Notes under the pieces: generated by a model | The model's database searches: none | What the model saw: only the letters and a program-made list of their open reading frames with translations | What the model was told of the DNA's origin: nothing | Shown here: piece by piece, positions 12,204 through 24,049 of the stretch | Numbering within the stretch: the stretch's first letter is position 1 | Layout: the number at the start of each line of letters is the position of its first letter | Translations under genes and position numbers: made by a program | Source: Eutreptiella sp. 'Long Island Sound 2002' | Taxonomy: Eukaryota; Euglenozoa; Euglenophyceae; Eutreptiales; Eutreptiaceae | Reading direction: 5' to 3' | Length of the DNA: 64,000 nt | Assembly (NCBI GenBank): GCA_964036045.1 | Contig: OZ038384.1 | Coordinates: 29,617,771 to 29,681,770, forward strand

Positions 12204-13445
12204 ATGCCTACCCTTCGGCGAAAGAGCCTTGGTGCCGCAATGCGCAACGCAGATAGTGCAGCGGCACGTGGCGCCGGGACTACCCTTGCCGAGAGCGCCC
12301 ACGGATCACTGCCCCCCCCCCCCCCCCTCATCCCGGTGGGTGGTCCGCGAAGCCAAGGGCTACGGGGGTGCCCGTCCATTGCGGCGCGAGAAGAGATGGT
12401 GTTGCAGCTGTTGCACCTAGCGGCCCGCTGCCAGGGGACATGGCTCAATCGGCTGCATGCCCCGGTGCGGCTTTGGCAGGCGATTGGGGACCACTTCCTC
12501 ATGACTGGCGTCCCCCGCCCCCTGGGGCGAGCCGGGGGGGGGGGGGGATTGCCTCCTTATGGGCGGCAACCATGCACAACCCCAGCGCACGGTGTCCTCC
12601 TAGCGGCTCCCCAGGCGCACCGGGGCCAGGGCCGCGGCACGCTGGGTGCCCGCTGCTTGGACCACAGTGACCCGTCTTGCGACTCGATTCGCCTAGTGTG
12701 GTATGGGAGCAGCCGGTGTTGCTAGGCGGGGCACGCAGGACACCAACGTTGTGGCATCAACACGGCGGCTTGCCGGCCGGTGCACCCGTGTTGGGGCCGC
12801 AGGCTGCCAGTCCTTACCCCGTAGATGCGGTGGGAGGGGGCTAGGGCCCTGTCCGCTTGGCTTGGCGGGCCACGTCTAGCCTCGGACACCCTGCTCCCCC
12901 CGGAGCGCCCGGTGGCGAGACACTGCCATGCGACGACGCTGGCGCTGGGCAAGGATCCCCTCCCCCCACCCCCCGGCACGCGACAAGCGCACCCCCCCCC
13001 CCGACGACGGGTGCACACGAGCACCGATGATGACCCCAGTGCGCACCAAGCCGCTCCAATGGGGGGAGGGACACCGCCGGAGCCTCCCCCCCTCCTTGCC
13101 CGGCCCGAGCAACCCAGGCTCTTGGAGCATACGCCCACACCCTCCCGCCGTCCAACAGCGCCCCCCCCCCCCCCCACAGGGCTCTCCGCCCTGCCAGAAA
13201 GCGGCCCCGCCACCGGAGCATGGCGGCACGGCGGCCTCGCTGCCGTAGGTTTTTTCGAGCATCTCGCGGGCCCTAGCCGCCGGCCGCTCGCGGGCGGATC
13301 CGGGTTCTCCATGTGTGTGCAGATTCCCCACGCCCCCCCGGGAGGGGGTCAGCTCTTCTTTGTCTTCATATTCATTACCCACGTTATCGTCTTTGTGGTC
13401 GTCACGGCAGTCCCACGGACCCCCGGAGGCACGCGAGCTTGCTAG
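12204..13445 (+). other. GC-rich block with two unrecognised open frames
   Basis: Frames at 12204-12725 and 12825-13445 are open for 173 and 206 codons but are rich in Pro, Ala, Gly and Arg. They are interrupted by long C and G runs (12310-12328, 12530-12548, 13160-13180). Frames open on both strands, as expected for GC-rich DNA, so coding is doubtful. The block may continue the decayed element at 11,629. Confidence 0.3.
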
Positions 13446-13679
13446 CCGTGGGCTTTTCACTGTCCTCCCCCTCGCGGGGGACTGCACATGATGGGCAGTA
13501 GCCAACATGGCGCAACGGGTGTGTGAGCCAAGAAGAGACATAGGCTTGACTTGCTCTTCCCTCTCCTCCTCCGTGCTCCATTTGTGGGCGGCCCTCATGT
13601 GGGGAGGGCGCCTGAACTCTCATCGGCCCCCTCTCCCCGCCTCTCATCTTGTGTGCATAGGCCTACGGGCCTTAAAAGG

Positions 13680-14040
13680 AGTCATGCCCAAAATTGCCAT
13701 TGTTTTGGCTTTCTTTTGGCAACTCAAATTTCCCAAAATTTCAACACCTTGTGAAACGCTTTGTCACCCCTTGGATGGGTTTGGGTGATATTTTGGTGAC
13801 AATACGGGTACTTGAGCACCCATGGGGACGCACGTAGTGGCAGCTAGGCCCATGTAGCCTCCATATTGCCGTTGTTTAGGATGATCAGTGGCAGCTGTGA
13901 ATTTTCAAATTTTTCACTTTTTCAACAAAAAAAGGTATGCCACCCTAGGGAAGGGTTTGGGTGATCAAATGGTGTCCGTACAGATACTTGACCATCCATT
14001 GGACCCATGTACTGGCTGATTGGCCCATGTAACCCAACTT
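13680..14040 (+). repeat. Dispersed repeat family, copies 1-2
   Basis: The stretch contains CCCTTGGATGGGTTTGGGTGA, then TACTTGAGCACCCATGGGGAC and CTAGGCCCATGTAGCC. It recurs in shorter, diverged form at about 13,950-14,035. Related copies lie at 22,090-22,270. Confidence 0.7.
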
Positions 14041-15545
14041 GTGCCCCCCGAAACCCCGAAACCTGTTGTTCTGTCTCATATTACCCTGTAGTCGTACCAT
14101 GCGGTGCAGTGATGGTATTCGCTTGCTTACCTACTGCTTGCTAGGCCGTGCATGCGGCAGCGTGATGATACAGACGAGTGGATGGGGGGGCTTCCTCCAA
14201 CTGCCAGATGGGCCATACACGACCGCCCCGGTACCTTGCCACTCCAGCAGCTCCCTTGGTCCGGGTCGCGGTATTCGTACCGGAGCTCTGGCGAGGGCAG
14301 GGGGGGGGGGGGGCACCATCAGCCCCCGCCTCAGGCATGGTGTGCTAGAAACGGCAGTGAATTGTGTCACAAATTTGCTTCACAACGACCAACGGCGGCA
14401 ACAGAGATAATGGTGAAGCACTAATAAAAAATCAGCTCGTTTTGAGGAAAAGCGATTTTCCACCATGCCCCGGACAGGCTAGCTGAATCCTTGCGTTGCC
14501 CATCGCCACTAGCATCCCGAGCAGGTGCCGATGGTGAGTCGTGCCGCCGTGACTCCACGGATTCCTTTCAAAGGGGGACGGGGGTGGGGTGACTTGCCAA
14601 AAGTGGGAAAAAGAAGAAAAAAAGAATTCCACTTTGTGTGCCACCAAGTTTGGGGGTTGAAGGGGGGGGGGGGGCTTTTTCGTTTCAATTTCCCAATAGG
14701 GGAAAACATGTTTGGGCAGTGGTAATCCAAGTGGTTTTGAAACGGGGCACGCCGGACGGCAACAACATGTATTTGTGTGTCTGATCAACTAGTCATAAGA
14801 AGCAAAATGAAAATTTACATCGGGTCCACCAAGCAGTCTGTTCTTGGCTGCATGGGGCAGCCAAATTGGCCTGGGACTCGGACGCGACATCGGAGACACC
14901 TCTGGAGGAGAAAATTCATCCAAAAAATTCCGGCATCCGAGGAACCATATAAAAGATTTTACCATGTTGGACCATGCTACGTGGCACCCAAATAGACCCG
15001 ACAAGAAAAACTTGGGAGTGCCATCCCCCATGTACACAACTGCTTTGTCCCTCCACTCCTCTTGTCCTTGACCGTTTTTGCTGTGCACCTTTTCTAGGGG
15101 GACAATGGCGAAATATGTTTTCAATCTGTCACAAGCATTGCCTTTTCTGCCTTCGTCCGCCGGGTCTCCCCTCTCGGTAGGGTGGGGGGATCTACGTGAG
15201 TCGCTGCTTTATGGCGATCAGGGCGACCGGTCACCGTGGTACTATGACGCCTCCAAAAGCCTTGCACAGGTGGCTTCACATCAACCACCAATGCTCAGCC
15301 CCCCCCCCCCCGCCCACACCACCCACACCAGCACCACCCCACCACCATCCTACGCCCCATGGTCACACACAATCCCCGGTCACCACCCTACCTCAGCCCC
15401 CCGCCAAAGATCCTCCTAGCCCAACAAGAACCCTCCCCCCCCCCTCTTGCCATGGTAGCTGACCCCATCACCCCAAGGACTGCGCAGTGGCTGGCGCAGC
15501 CCCTAGCAACGCTTGATGGCCTATTCGACCTCGGCTGGACAATGT
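14041..15545. other. Intronic stretch without recognisable gene
   Basis: Several short frames exist, but none resembles a known family. The C-rich tract at 15,295-15,450 produces proline-rich translations only. The part from about 15,080 to 15,300 resembles 7,800-8,200. Confidence 0.5.
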
Positions 15546-15549
15546 GCCA

Positions 15550-18110
15550 GTTGGCCATAAATAAATGCCATGCTCCTGTATTGAAAGACTGCAAATGGTC
15601 ACACCACAAGAGTGCCCTCATTGCCAGAACTTGAAATGTAATGTTCCCCTATCCAAAAGCTGCGGATGGTCGCGCCACAACGGTCCTCTCACTGCCACTA
15701 CTTGCCACTACTTCAAATGCTATGCTCCTCAATTGGAAAAATGTGGATGGTCGCACCACAAGAGGCCTCTGATTGCCATTGGTTGAAATGGTATGTCCCT
15801 CTATTGCAAAACTATAGATGGTCACACCACAACGGTCCTAGCATTGCCACTACTTGAGATGTTATGCTCCTCTATTTAATATCTGCGAATGGTCGCACCA
15901 CAACGGTCCTCTTATAGCCACTACTTGCCGCTACTATAGCTGCCGTGCTCCTGTAGTGAAAAGCTGCAAATGAGTACAACACAAGAGTGTCCTCATTTCC
16001 GCTACTCTGCATGTTATGGTCCTCTATCTAAAAGCTGCGAATGGTTGCCCCACAACGGTCCTATCACTGCCACTACTTCCAACCACTTTAAATGCTATGT
16101 TCCTCTATTGGAACACTATGGATGGCCGCACAACAAGAGTCCTCTCCCTACTGCTGTTTTCAATAGTATGCCCCTCTATTGCAAACCTGCGGATGGTCAC
16201 ACCACAAGAGTCCCCCCACTGCCACTCTTTTAAATGGTATGCTCCTCTATTGCAAAAGTGCGGATGGTAGCACCACAACGGTCCGCGTATTGCCACTACT
16301 TGAGATCTTATGCTCCTCCATTCGAAAACTACTGATGGTCGCACCACAACCGTCCTCTTATTGTCACTACGTGCCACTACTAGAAATGCCATTCTCCTGT
16401 TTTGAAAAACTATAGATGGTCGCACCACAAGAGTCCCCTCATTTCCACAATCTAAAATGTTATGCTCCTCTATCAACACGCTGCGCATGGTCGCACCACA
16501 AGTGGCCTCTCACTGCCACTACTTGCCACTACTTTAAATGCTATGCTCCTCTATTGGAAAACTGTGGTTGGTTGCACCACACGAGGCCCCTCATTGCTGT
16601 TACTTTAAATGGTACGCTCCTCTATTTAAGAACCGCGCATGGTCACACCGCAAGCGTCCCCACGCTGCGACTACTTTAATTTGTATGCTCCTCTATTGCA
16701 ACACTGAAGATGGTCGCACCACAACGATTCTCGCATTGCCACTACTTGAGATGTTATGCTCCTCTATTCAAAAGCCGCGGATGGTCGCACCATGACGGTC
16801 CTCATACTGCCACAACTTGCAACGCAACACATGTGATAGCAAACGTGTTGAGGACCCCTCAGATGGGAATGTCGATGGGTTGCGAATGCGGAAGAGCACT
16901 TTATCAAGAGCGGCATTATGCCCAATCTCCTTCCCATTGTGCATGTCCTTCAAATGGATGTAGTTGTCCCGATTATAAGAGGAACCAAAAACATTGGTAG
17001 GCACATGTTCCCTAGTGATTCGAACGTTCGTGACAGCGATGCCGGGAATAACCTTGTTCGCCATGGCTGAAAGTCACATCAGAAGAAACATCATGGGGTT
17101 GCAATGTGTGGTAGAATGTTGTTCTGAACACAATGCACTATCACAAACACGACTGAGCCCCTCTTTCCCTGTACAAACACTCTACAAACACCCAATCCTC
17201 CATTCTGGACCACGAAAACCGCCATCCCGGAAATTCCTCAAAATAGCGGTTCAACACCCACCCTATGCTTCGACAAGGCCGTGCATGCACAAGGGGGGGG
17301 GGGTACCATTTAAAGTAACGGCAATCAGGGGCCTCTTGTGGTGCGACCATCCACGGTTTTCATATGCAGGAGCATAGCACTTGAAGTAGTGGCAAGTAGT
17401 GGCAGTGAGAGGACCGTTGTGCCGCGACCATCTGCAGTTTTTAGATAGAGGAGCATTCAAAGTTATCGAAATGAGGGGACTCTTGCAGTGCGGCCATCTG
17501 CGGTTTTGTGATAGGGGAGCATACTATTTAAAGTAGTGGTAGTAGGGGGACTGTTGTGGTGTGACCATCCGCGATTTTGCAATAGAGGGGCATACCATGT
17601 CAAGTAACGGCAAGGAGGGGCCTCTTCTGGTGCGACCATCCACAGCTTTCCAATAGACGAGCATAGCAGTTAAAGTAGTGGCAAGTAGTTGCAGTGAGAG
17701 GACCGTTGTGGCGAGACCATGCGCAGTTTTTATATAGAGGAGCATAACATCTCAAGTACTGGCAATGCGAGGAACGTTGTAGTGCAACCATCTGCAGTTT
17801 TGCAATAGAGGAGCATACTATTTGAAGTAGTGGTAGTAGGGGGACTGTTGTGGTGTGACCATCCGTAGTTTTGCAATAGAGGGGCATACCATTTACAGTA
17901 GCAGTAGTGAGAGGACCCTTGTTTTCCGTCCACCCACAGCTTTCCAATAGACCAGCATAGCATCTAAAGTAGTGGCAGTGAGAGGACTCTAGTGGTGCGA
18001 GCATATGCAGTTTTCCATCAGAGGACCATAGCATTTAAAATAGTCCCAATGAGAGGACTCTTGTGGTGCGACCATCCGCAACTTTTCAATAGAACGGCAT
18101 ACTTTGTGCC
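15550..18110. repeat. Inverted minisatellite array 2 (71/81-bp units)
   Basis: Forward units from about 15,550 to 16,830 carry TATGCTCCTCTATTG, then GATGGTCGCACCACAA and GCCACTACTTGAGATGT. TATGCTCC starts at 16239, 16309, 16461, 16542, 16684 and 16755. This shows a 71-bp monomer and an 81-bp variant that duplicates CCACTACTTG. From about 17,290 to 18,110 the same unit appears as its reverse complement (TTGTGGTGCGACCATCC, AGAGGAGCATA). About 450 bp of unrelated sequence separates the two halves. Confidence 0.9.
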
Positions 18111-18118
18111 GTGCCCTA

Positions 18119-18588
18119 TGCTACAGTCTATCTACAGAATTCCCAGCGACAAGAAAAGGAAGAGAAGCACAGAAGAGAAGAAAGGGGCGTCAAAATTGGG
18201 TGCGAAGCAGCAGAAGAACATACTCTATCAAGGCACGCCAAAAGGACAAGCCAAGATCATCCCGTACAATATCATCCCGTACCAAGGCCCCCCACAACGA
18301 CAAGTGTCGATCGTACCGTACCAAGGCCCCCCACACCAAGTACAAGCACAAGCACGAGCCCCGCCCCAATCCCGCACCCCCCCCCCCCCTCGGCCTGCCC
18401 TCACTAGGCTAATGGCGGAGCGGCTGGTGAGCATTGCCTCCGGCCCCGCCCCCGCCCGTCCTACCCCGTCGCGGCTCTCGGCCTACCAACCGGCCGACCA
18501 CCAGCTCGGGCAGCCCGAGGGTGAGCCCACCGGAGCCACAACGGTGTTTTTCAACACCACCACCTCGGAAACACCCTTGCTTAGATGA
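18119..18588 (+). other. Unrecognised open frame, Pro/Gln/Lys-rich
   Basis: Downstream of array 2 the frame encodes a basic KKRKRSTEEKKG stretch. Three degenerate copies of an IIPYQGPP-like motif follow (IIPYNIIPYQGPP, IVPYQGPP), then a Pro-rich tract, and it stops at 18,586-18,588. The ATG that opens the longer frame lies inside the minisatellite. I see no known domain. It may be the first piece of a decayed gene continuing to 21,226. Confidence 0.3.
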
Positions 18589-18687
18589 CTGACTGACACA
18601 TTTCTTTCTGCGGATAGTGGCACAGGTGCAACGTGTAAGTGCTCATGCGGATGGTGTAAAAACCTCTCTCTATCTTGTCGCAAACCC

Positions 18688-19003
18688 ATGTCGACTCCTG
18701 CTATCCGATCCCACGAGTTTGTGGTGGATGAATCCGCCCTCTACGTCCGCGGCTCTGTGACCAGTTTTGAGGCCTTCCTCTTTGTCACCCCCATCACCGC
18801 GACCGAGACCTAAGTGAATGCCTTCATCACCGACTTCCCCTCGCAGTGCGCCCTCTCCGTCAAGGACCCGTATCGTGCCGTGTGGATGAAGGTGAAGGCG
18901 AACATTGTTCGTCGCCGCTTGACTACGGTCGTAGAGTCCAAGACCAGTCCCCCCACAGTGTCCACAAAGGGCCCCCCTCGCAACCATTGTTCTTTGCCAT
19001 GAG
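18688..19003 (+). pseudogene. Unrecognised broken frame
   Basis: The frame starting at ATG 18,688 encodes MSTPAIRSHEFVVDESALYV and continues to a TAA at about 18,811. It reopens in the same frame at once and runs to about 19,003, including DPYRAVWMKVKANIVRRRL. The composition looks protein-like rather than random, with a single interrupting stop. No family was recognised. Confidence 0.3.
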
Positions 19004-19338
19004 GGAATAGGGTCACAGGCCCTTTTTTGGAAGATGCGGCGCGCAACCCATGACCCGGGATTGTCATGGACGGAGCTTCGTGCCAATATTAATTGGGACA
19101 CGTGGAACGTCACATTGCTAGCTCAGCTCTCTTGCCTTCTTATAAATAACTGTAAGGGGCTTGTAGTCGGACACCACCACCACCCCCCCTTGCGGGGGTA
19201 ACTCTCCCAATCGGCGTGTATCATCAGGGCTGTACGGTGACAGGTACACACCGCGTGGTTGTTCAAATGTGAACATGAAGTTTGCGTTGATCGGCCAAAC
19301 TGGAGGCTTGTTCCCCTACACGCCCCAATTGTGGGGAC

Positions 19339-20339
19339 TTGTCACACAACACACCCATGCTGACACGGCGAAAGCTTCCCAAAAGGGATTTTGAAACCTC
19401 GGTTCCCCAGCACCGGGAAGAGTTGAGTGTGGCTCAGCGGGCCAAATTCAAAATGTCCATCGATTTCCAAGGGGTTACCACCACCACTACCATTAGCCTC
19501 AAGTTTCCTTTCATTAACGCCGACCACCACCATGTTTGGGGGGAGTTTGGCTGTAATGGGTGGGTGAGTTGGGGGTGGACACAACAAGAGGGGGTTGCTG
19601 GGTTGCTGCTACATCCGCTCCGCACTTTGCGGCAATGTGGCCAAAAATGTCGGGTTTTTGGTGTTAGCGGAGATGGTGAGGTTACCATCCACCAACCCAA
19701 CCTGCATAACTGCAAAGGATCATTCACTTTTTTGGCTTATGTGGTTGGCCGATGTTTGGTCCTTGAGCACCGGTTAATGTTTTGGAGGCCATTAGTGCCG
19801 TTGCGCGCCGATATGCCCCGCCTTAGCAACCACTTGGCAGCCGTCAAGTAATGAGATATGTGTCTTAGCGCTTCCAGAGCGGCATCAGTTTGATTGGCCG
19901 AGAGGCACGCACGATAGCCAGTATCGTGGCTAGTCGGATGTTGCTACCCCTTCCGTTCCATCCATGCATTCCGTCTTTCTCTGACATAATTCTGCTGCTC
20001 TATGCATGTGACCTTCCCATTAGCCACTCTTTGTGGCGTGCCCTGGGGGCCACACACCCTTTCTTGGTGCATCTAATTGCCGAATTCACCCATCAAGGGT
20101 GCACAAACACCCTGTACTTTCATGGCTTTAGCCATGTGTGGTTTGGAGACCGCCTCCCCATCCAGTTTGGGGATGAAGCACGGGAGGCGGATCTCCACAT
20201 GGCCAAAAGGATTGCGCCCTTGACCAGACTACAACGTCCATTGAGGATGGCTGGAAGCACGAGCTGTACACCAAGTTTTGCAAGGCCAAGACCAAGGGCA
20301 GGGTTGCCTCGTTTTGGCGGCATGTATGGTGGCCTCTAG
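19339..20339 (+). other. Two unrecognised open frames in the NTE intron
   Basis: The frame at 19339-19851 (170 codons) includes SIDFQGVTTTTTISLKFPF and ends AAVK-stop. The frame at 19890-20339 (149 codons) includes FLVHLIAEFTHQGCTNTLYF. A third frame near 20,255-20,415 reads protein-like as well (KAKTKGRVASFWRHVWWP). The pattern fits a coding sequence broken by indels, possibly a DNA transposon or a nested gene. No catalytic motif was identified. Confidence 0.3.
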
Positions 20340-20431
20340 TATTTGAACAATGTGTGGTTGGTGGTAATGCTGTATGGCAGAAAATTGTCCTTTGCTTGGT
20401 GGATACCTTGGTGTAGGCACATGAATGCACT

Positions 20432-21226
20432 TTGGTCATGCATTGTGCCACACAGTCAGTGAGACTGTGGTACACCGGTGCTGCCCAAGATGCCAATGAT
20501 GTGTACGGCGTCCATGGGAATTATGGATCCATGCGCAGTAGGCCACACCAATGGGTGCACTGCAACATGTCAGTTGTGTCAACCTGGCCCGACCTCGGTC
20601 TACATAGTTTGCGTGAGTACAAGCCTCCCAAGAGGCGGAAGGGTGCTATGGTCAGGCAGCAGATCGATTGTCCACGGGGGCCTCTGTTTGTGCCACCATC
20701 AGTTGAGATCATTGCTGATCCCCACCCTATAGACTCCGATGCCTCGGTCCAAGTGGAGGTGGCCGAGGCGCCCTCTCGTGTGCAGCCGCCGCGGGCATCC
20801 AAGCTTTGGCGCGTCGCGATTATTGAGACATCGGACGCTGAGGTAACCTGGCAACCCTCCAGCAGTAGGAGTAGTAGTAGCAGTAGCAGTAGCAGCAGCG
20901 GCGGCAGCAGTAGCAGCAGCGACAGTGATAGTGCTGGTGCTAGTTATGGCACTGTGGCATCGAGGGATAGGAGTGCTTGCACGAGTAGTGCTGTCGAGGT
21001 AAGTAGCTCCCGCAGTACTGCAGTGGAGGCAGCCCTTGCTCCTCCACTTGCCAAGAAAAAGTTTCGCCGATCGGTAGTGTGTGCCACTCAGCCTGCCGTC
21101 TCTGCAGCCATTGATGTGGATGCAGAATCCAGTTCTGCCCCAGCACCCCACTTGTTGAGTGAGGGTGATTTCTTTCCCACATACACGGAGGTGGCACTGC
21201 GAAAAAAAGAACGAATCGTGAGCTAA
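20432..21226 (+). CDS. Unrecognised 264-codon open frame with Ser-rich tract
   Basis: This is the longest open frame within the giant intron. The first third contains a basic PPKRRKGAMVRQQ segment. The middle is a serine tract encoded by AGT/AGC repeats (about 20,860-20,935). The last third has a KKKFRRS basic cluster followed by acidic, low-complexity sequence, and the frame ends at TAA 21,224-21,226. The low complexity and nuclear-type basic clusters could belong to a nested gene or to the tail of a decayed element. No homology was recognised. Confidence 0.35.
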   Translation: MVMHCATQSVRLWYTGAAQDANDVYGVHGNYGSMRSRPHQWVHCNMSVVSTWPDLGLHSLREYKPPKRRKGAMVRQQIDCPRGPLFVPPSVEIIADPHPIDSDASVQVEVAEAPSRVQPPRASKLWRVAIIETSDAEVTWQPSSSRSSSSSSSSSSGGSSSSSDSDSAGASYGTVASRDRSACTSSAVEVSSSRSTAVEAALAPPLAKKKFRRSVVCATQPAVSAAIDVDAESSSAPAPHLLSEGDFFPTYTEVALRKKERIVS

Positions 21227-21229
21227 CCA

Positions 21230-22069
21230 TAACCGTGCCATTGACCTTGACCATAACGCTGATTAGGCTAACCAAAAGGTGACGGTGACCGTGGCTGACT
21301 AGCGACATTTCGTATGAAGGGCTCACCTGCTAACCGGGCTAACCGAGGGGGGGGTCGACCCGGAGCTGCGTGACTCTATCCCACAATCGGGGACATGTGA
21401 TTGGCCACACGTGGCCTTGGTAGCCGGGGCGGCTTCCGTTTGGGGAGTGGCGGAGCATTGTGCATATTACTCAGGAGGGTTCAAAATAACCAATTTTTTG
21501 GTTTTTTGGTTGTTCTGAAATTTCGCGATGAAAAATTGTTGCCCGGAAGGAAGTAGCCGGCGGCTTGGCCGGAGCCCGGAAAAAGTAGCCTGCTAGCGAC
21601 CCAAAGGAGCCCCCGATGTCGAGTCCAATGTGTCGGCCGACTTTGGACCCAAGACCGAAAAGCAGGAAGTCCGTGTTGGTCCCGGAATCCGTGGAGGAGA
21701 CACAGCCCCCCGAAAAAAATTGGGGGCGGGGAGCGTTGCACTTATCTGGCGGATAATGCCATTCTATGCTAGGTGTCCAGGCTACATGTGTAGGCAGTTT
21801 AGTGGCAGCTAAAATTTTTTGGAAATTGTGTTTTCTCCAAACCCTTCTATTTCCCGGGTTTTATGCAAGATGCCTTCTTTGCACAAACGGCAATATCTTT
21901 TCAGGTTGTGCAAAGCGCACAGAGGTCTCGTGTTATTGAGTATGTCCTCGAGTGTACCATGGTTTGCTTCACAAATGTCTCATCAAGGATGCCCAACTCT
22001 TCAAGGCTCCCACCAAATTTGAATGTTGCGAGTAGTCACGTTAACGTATTTGTGATCATTTGGTGGCAA
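21230..22069. other. Intronic stretch without recognisable gene
   Basis: Short frames only. There is a degenerate set of TTAGCC/GCTAACC-like steps near 21,220-21,345. I see no gene. Confidence 0.5.
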
Positions 22070-22275
22070 TACAAATGGGCCCCAAAAGCCCCAAAATTGC
22101 CGTTGTGTAGCCTATTTAGTGGCACTTCAAAATTTCCGAAACTTTGACCTTCTCTGAAACCCTTGTGTTGCTTGCCCCTTGGATGGGTAAGGGTGATGAT
22201 TTGGTGGCAATGCGCGAACTTGAGCACCCATGTGGACGCATTTAGTGGCTTCTAGGCCCACGTAGCCTGGGCCAT
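22070..22275 (+). repeat. Dispersed repeat family, further copy
   Basis: It shares CCCTTGGATGGGTAAGGGTGA, GAACTTGAGCACCCATGTGG and CTAGGCCCACGTAGCC with 13,729-13,860. A diverged piece may extend upstream to about 21,830. Confidence 0.7.
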
Positions 22276-23670
22276 GGGCCCTCCAAAAGCCCCGAAGACT
22301 GCCCTTCCCCCCAAATCCCCGCCCCCAAGGATGCCTCCACCCAACAGTTAGTTGTCTCTCTTCAAGGTGCCTTGCCAAAGGCGATAGAATTTCATTTTTG
22401 CAATTTTTGTTGTGACAGCACCCAAAAATGGAAAGATATTACTCGACATTAATTTGCTAGTGCGATTCTGTAAAATTCATTTTTGTGTAGCTGCTTCTCG
22501 TTGGCTGTGGCAAATCTTTTTTTTTTTGCATTAGAGGTGATTGGCCACCTTTTTGTTTCATTCATTTTGGTGCCCCTGAAAAGGACCATGGGTAGCTTGG
22601 GGGGGGGGGGGGGCACCTGACGTGGCGCGCGTGGCGCAGAGATTTAGCCCCCTATTCCCACCAAGCAAGTGTGCTTACCACCAATGGGTTTTCTCTCCGT
22701 GGGGGCCATTTTAGGAGGGGGGAAAGCCTAGGCCGTTCCGGGAAACCATGCTGTAAAAGTAGCGTGTGGTGTGTGTGCGCAGCGCAGATACTCCCTCTTG
22801 GACTCTAGAATTGCAGTCCATACCTCCACAGGCACACAGACGTGGATAAGTTGGACCCTGCGATTAGTCCATAGCACAGACGTGTAGACCAATGACTGAT
22901 GACAATGCCCCTGCAGAAGTCAGGCACAGCCGCCTGGTCTGCAGCAGCAGCAAAGTATACTACAGCCGATTCATGGGGAATCACAGAAAATACCTGCGAA
23001 GGTTGAACATGGGCACTGTGGAATGACACTTATCGGGCACAGTAACAGCAATGTGCCCAGTTATAACAACATACCCTATTCATTTTTGTGTTTTTTGGGC
23101 GAATTTCAGTTTTTGCGATGGAGCAAAAACTACTTTTTTTGGGTTATTTGTTTTTTGTGTTTTGCCACACTTTGCGCTGGGAACTAAATATCTTTGCACA
23201 TAATTAATACTGGCACTGTATGCAGTGTATGCAGACATGTCCTGCAACCTGGGACAACAAAAGGTCACTCCGCAGTCCCATCCTCTACAAAGCAATGGCA
23301 TTCTAAATTGGAGCCCCTGTTTTGCATCTGTTCGGTGCGCCTACCTGTTCCTAGCAGGGGAGGATGCGTGACAACCGCCAGTTTGGAGAAGGGAGGAAAG
23401 GTTGGAAGAAGAGAGTGCAAGATGACCTCACACTGTCGAGGGTACATGGAGCAGGGTTTGTTGTTGATTTGCGCCACAGGAATAATGAACAATCATGAAA
23501 ACTCGCCCTTGTAGGAAATCATGAGAATGGCGAAGAATCCTGGTCTTCTCCCTTCCATCTGTTTTTTGTTGTTTTGTGCAGATTGTTCAGCACTAGGCAC
23601 TTGCACACAGTATGTATCTGCATACACTAGGTATCTGCAGCTGCACTGGGTTCCTGCACGGCAACACTCA
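22276..23670. other. Intronic stretch without recognisable gene
   Basis: It includes a run of about 14 G at 22,600. The final 15 bases before 23,682 form the C/T-rich tract and CAG acceptor used by exon D. Confidence 0.5.
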
Positions 23671-23681
23671 CTCGACCTCAG

Positions 23682-24049
23682 GTGCACAGACTATAATTGC
23701 CATCGACGTCGCCGCAGTAGACAACACAAATTACACAAACTATGGGGATTCACTAAGTGGCTGGTGGACGCTTTGGAAAAAGTTGCCGTTGCCCTCCAGC
23801 CTCATCGGTCAACCTGTGCTGGTGCCCACAATGGGGGACATTTCGGGGAGGCTGGCGTACCTGACATGCGAAATGCATGGCCGCAGGGTCAAGAGGGAGT
23901 TGATTGACATCTACGTGCAGCCCAAAGTGACTCACATTGGAATGCTGCAGTTCCAGCCCGAGACTACACAGTACTGTGTGCAGGCCGGCTATGATGCAAT
24001 TGTGATGCAGTTCCCGGAGCAATGGGAGCCCCGGCAGCATGCCTCGTGA
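23682..24049 (+). CDS. NTE-like phospholipase, last recognised exon D
   Basis: The exon begins in phase 1 and reads AQTIIAIDVAAVDNTNYTNYGDSLSGWW in segments matching animal NTE (IAIDV, YGDSLSGWW, LWKK). SGRLAYLTCE and a C-terminal VQAGYDAIVMQF segment follow. The stop is TGA at 24,047-24,049. Joined to exons A-C it yields an uninterrupted 406-residue C-terminal half with both catalytic residues. The animal protein extends roughly 100 residues beyond this point in a variable tail, which is absent here. Confidence 0.9.

Larger units (their letters stand above)
2424..23681 (+). other. Giant (about 21.3-kb) intron of the NTE-like gene
   Basis: The donor GTTTGG (2424) and the acceptor after a C/T-rich tract ending CTCAG (23679-23681) join SLG to AQTIIAIDV in phase 1. 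This reproduces the family sequence without a missing residue. The interval holds arrays, a foldback repeat, transposon debris and unrecognised reading frames on both strands. The donor is weaker than GTRAGT, so the splice itself is inferred from phase and protein continuity. A rearrangement that separated the exons cannot be excluded. Confidence 0.8.

Noticed and set aside
15565-18034. Many 60-140-codon frames on both strands suggesting a Trp/His repeat protein
   Set aside because: They follow the 71/81-bp minisatellite in several phases. Unit-length changes of 10 bp break the phase repeatedly, which is not expected of a selected protein.
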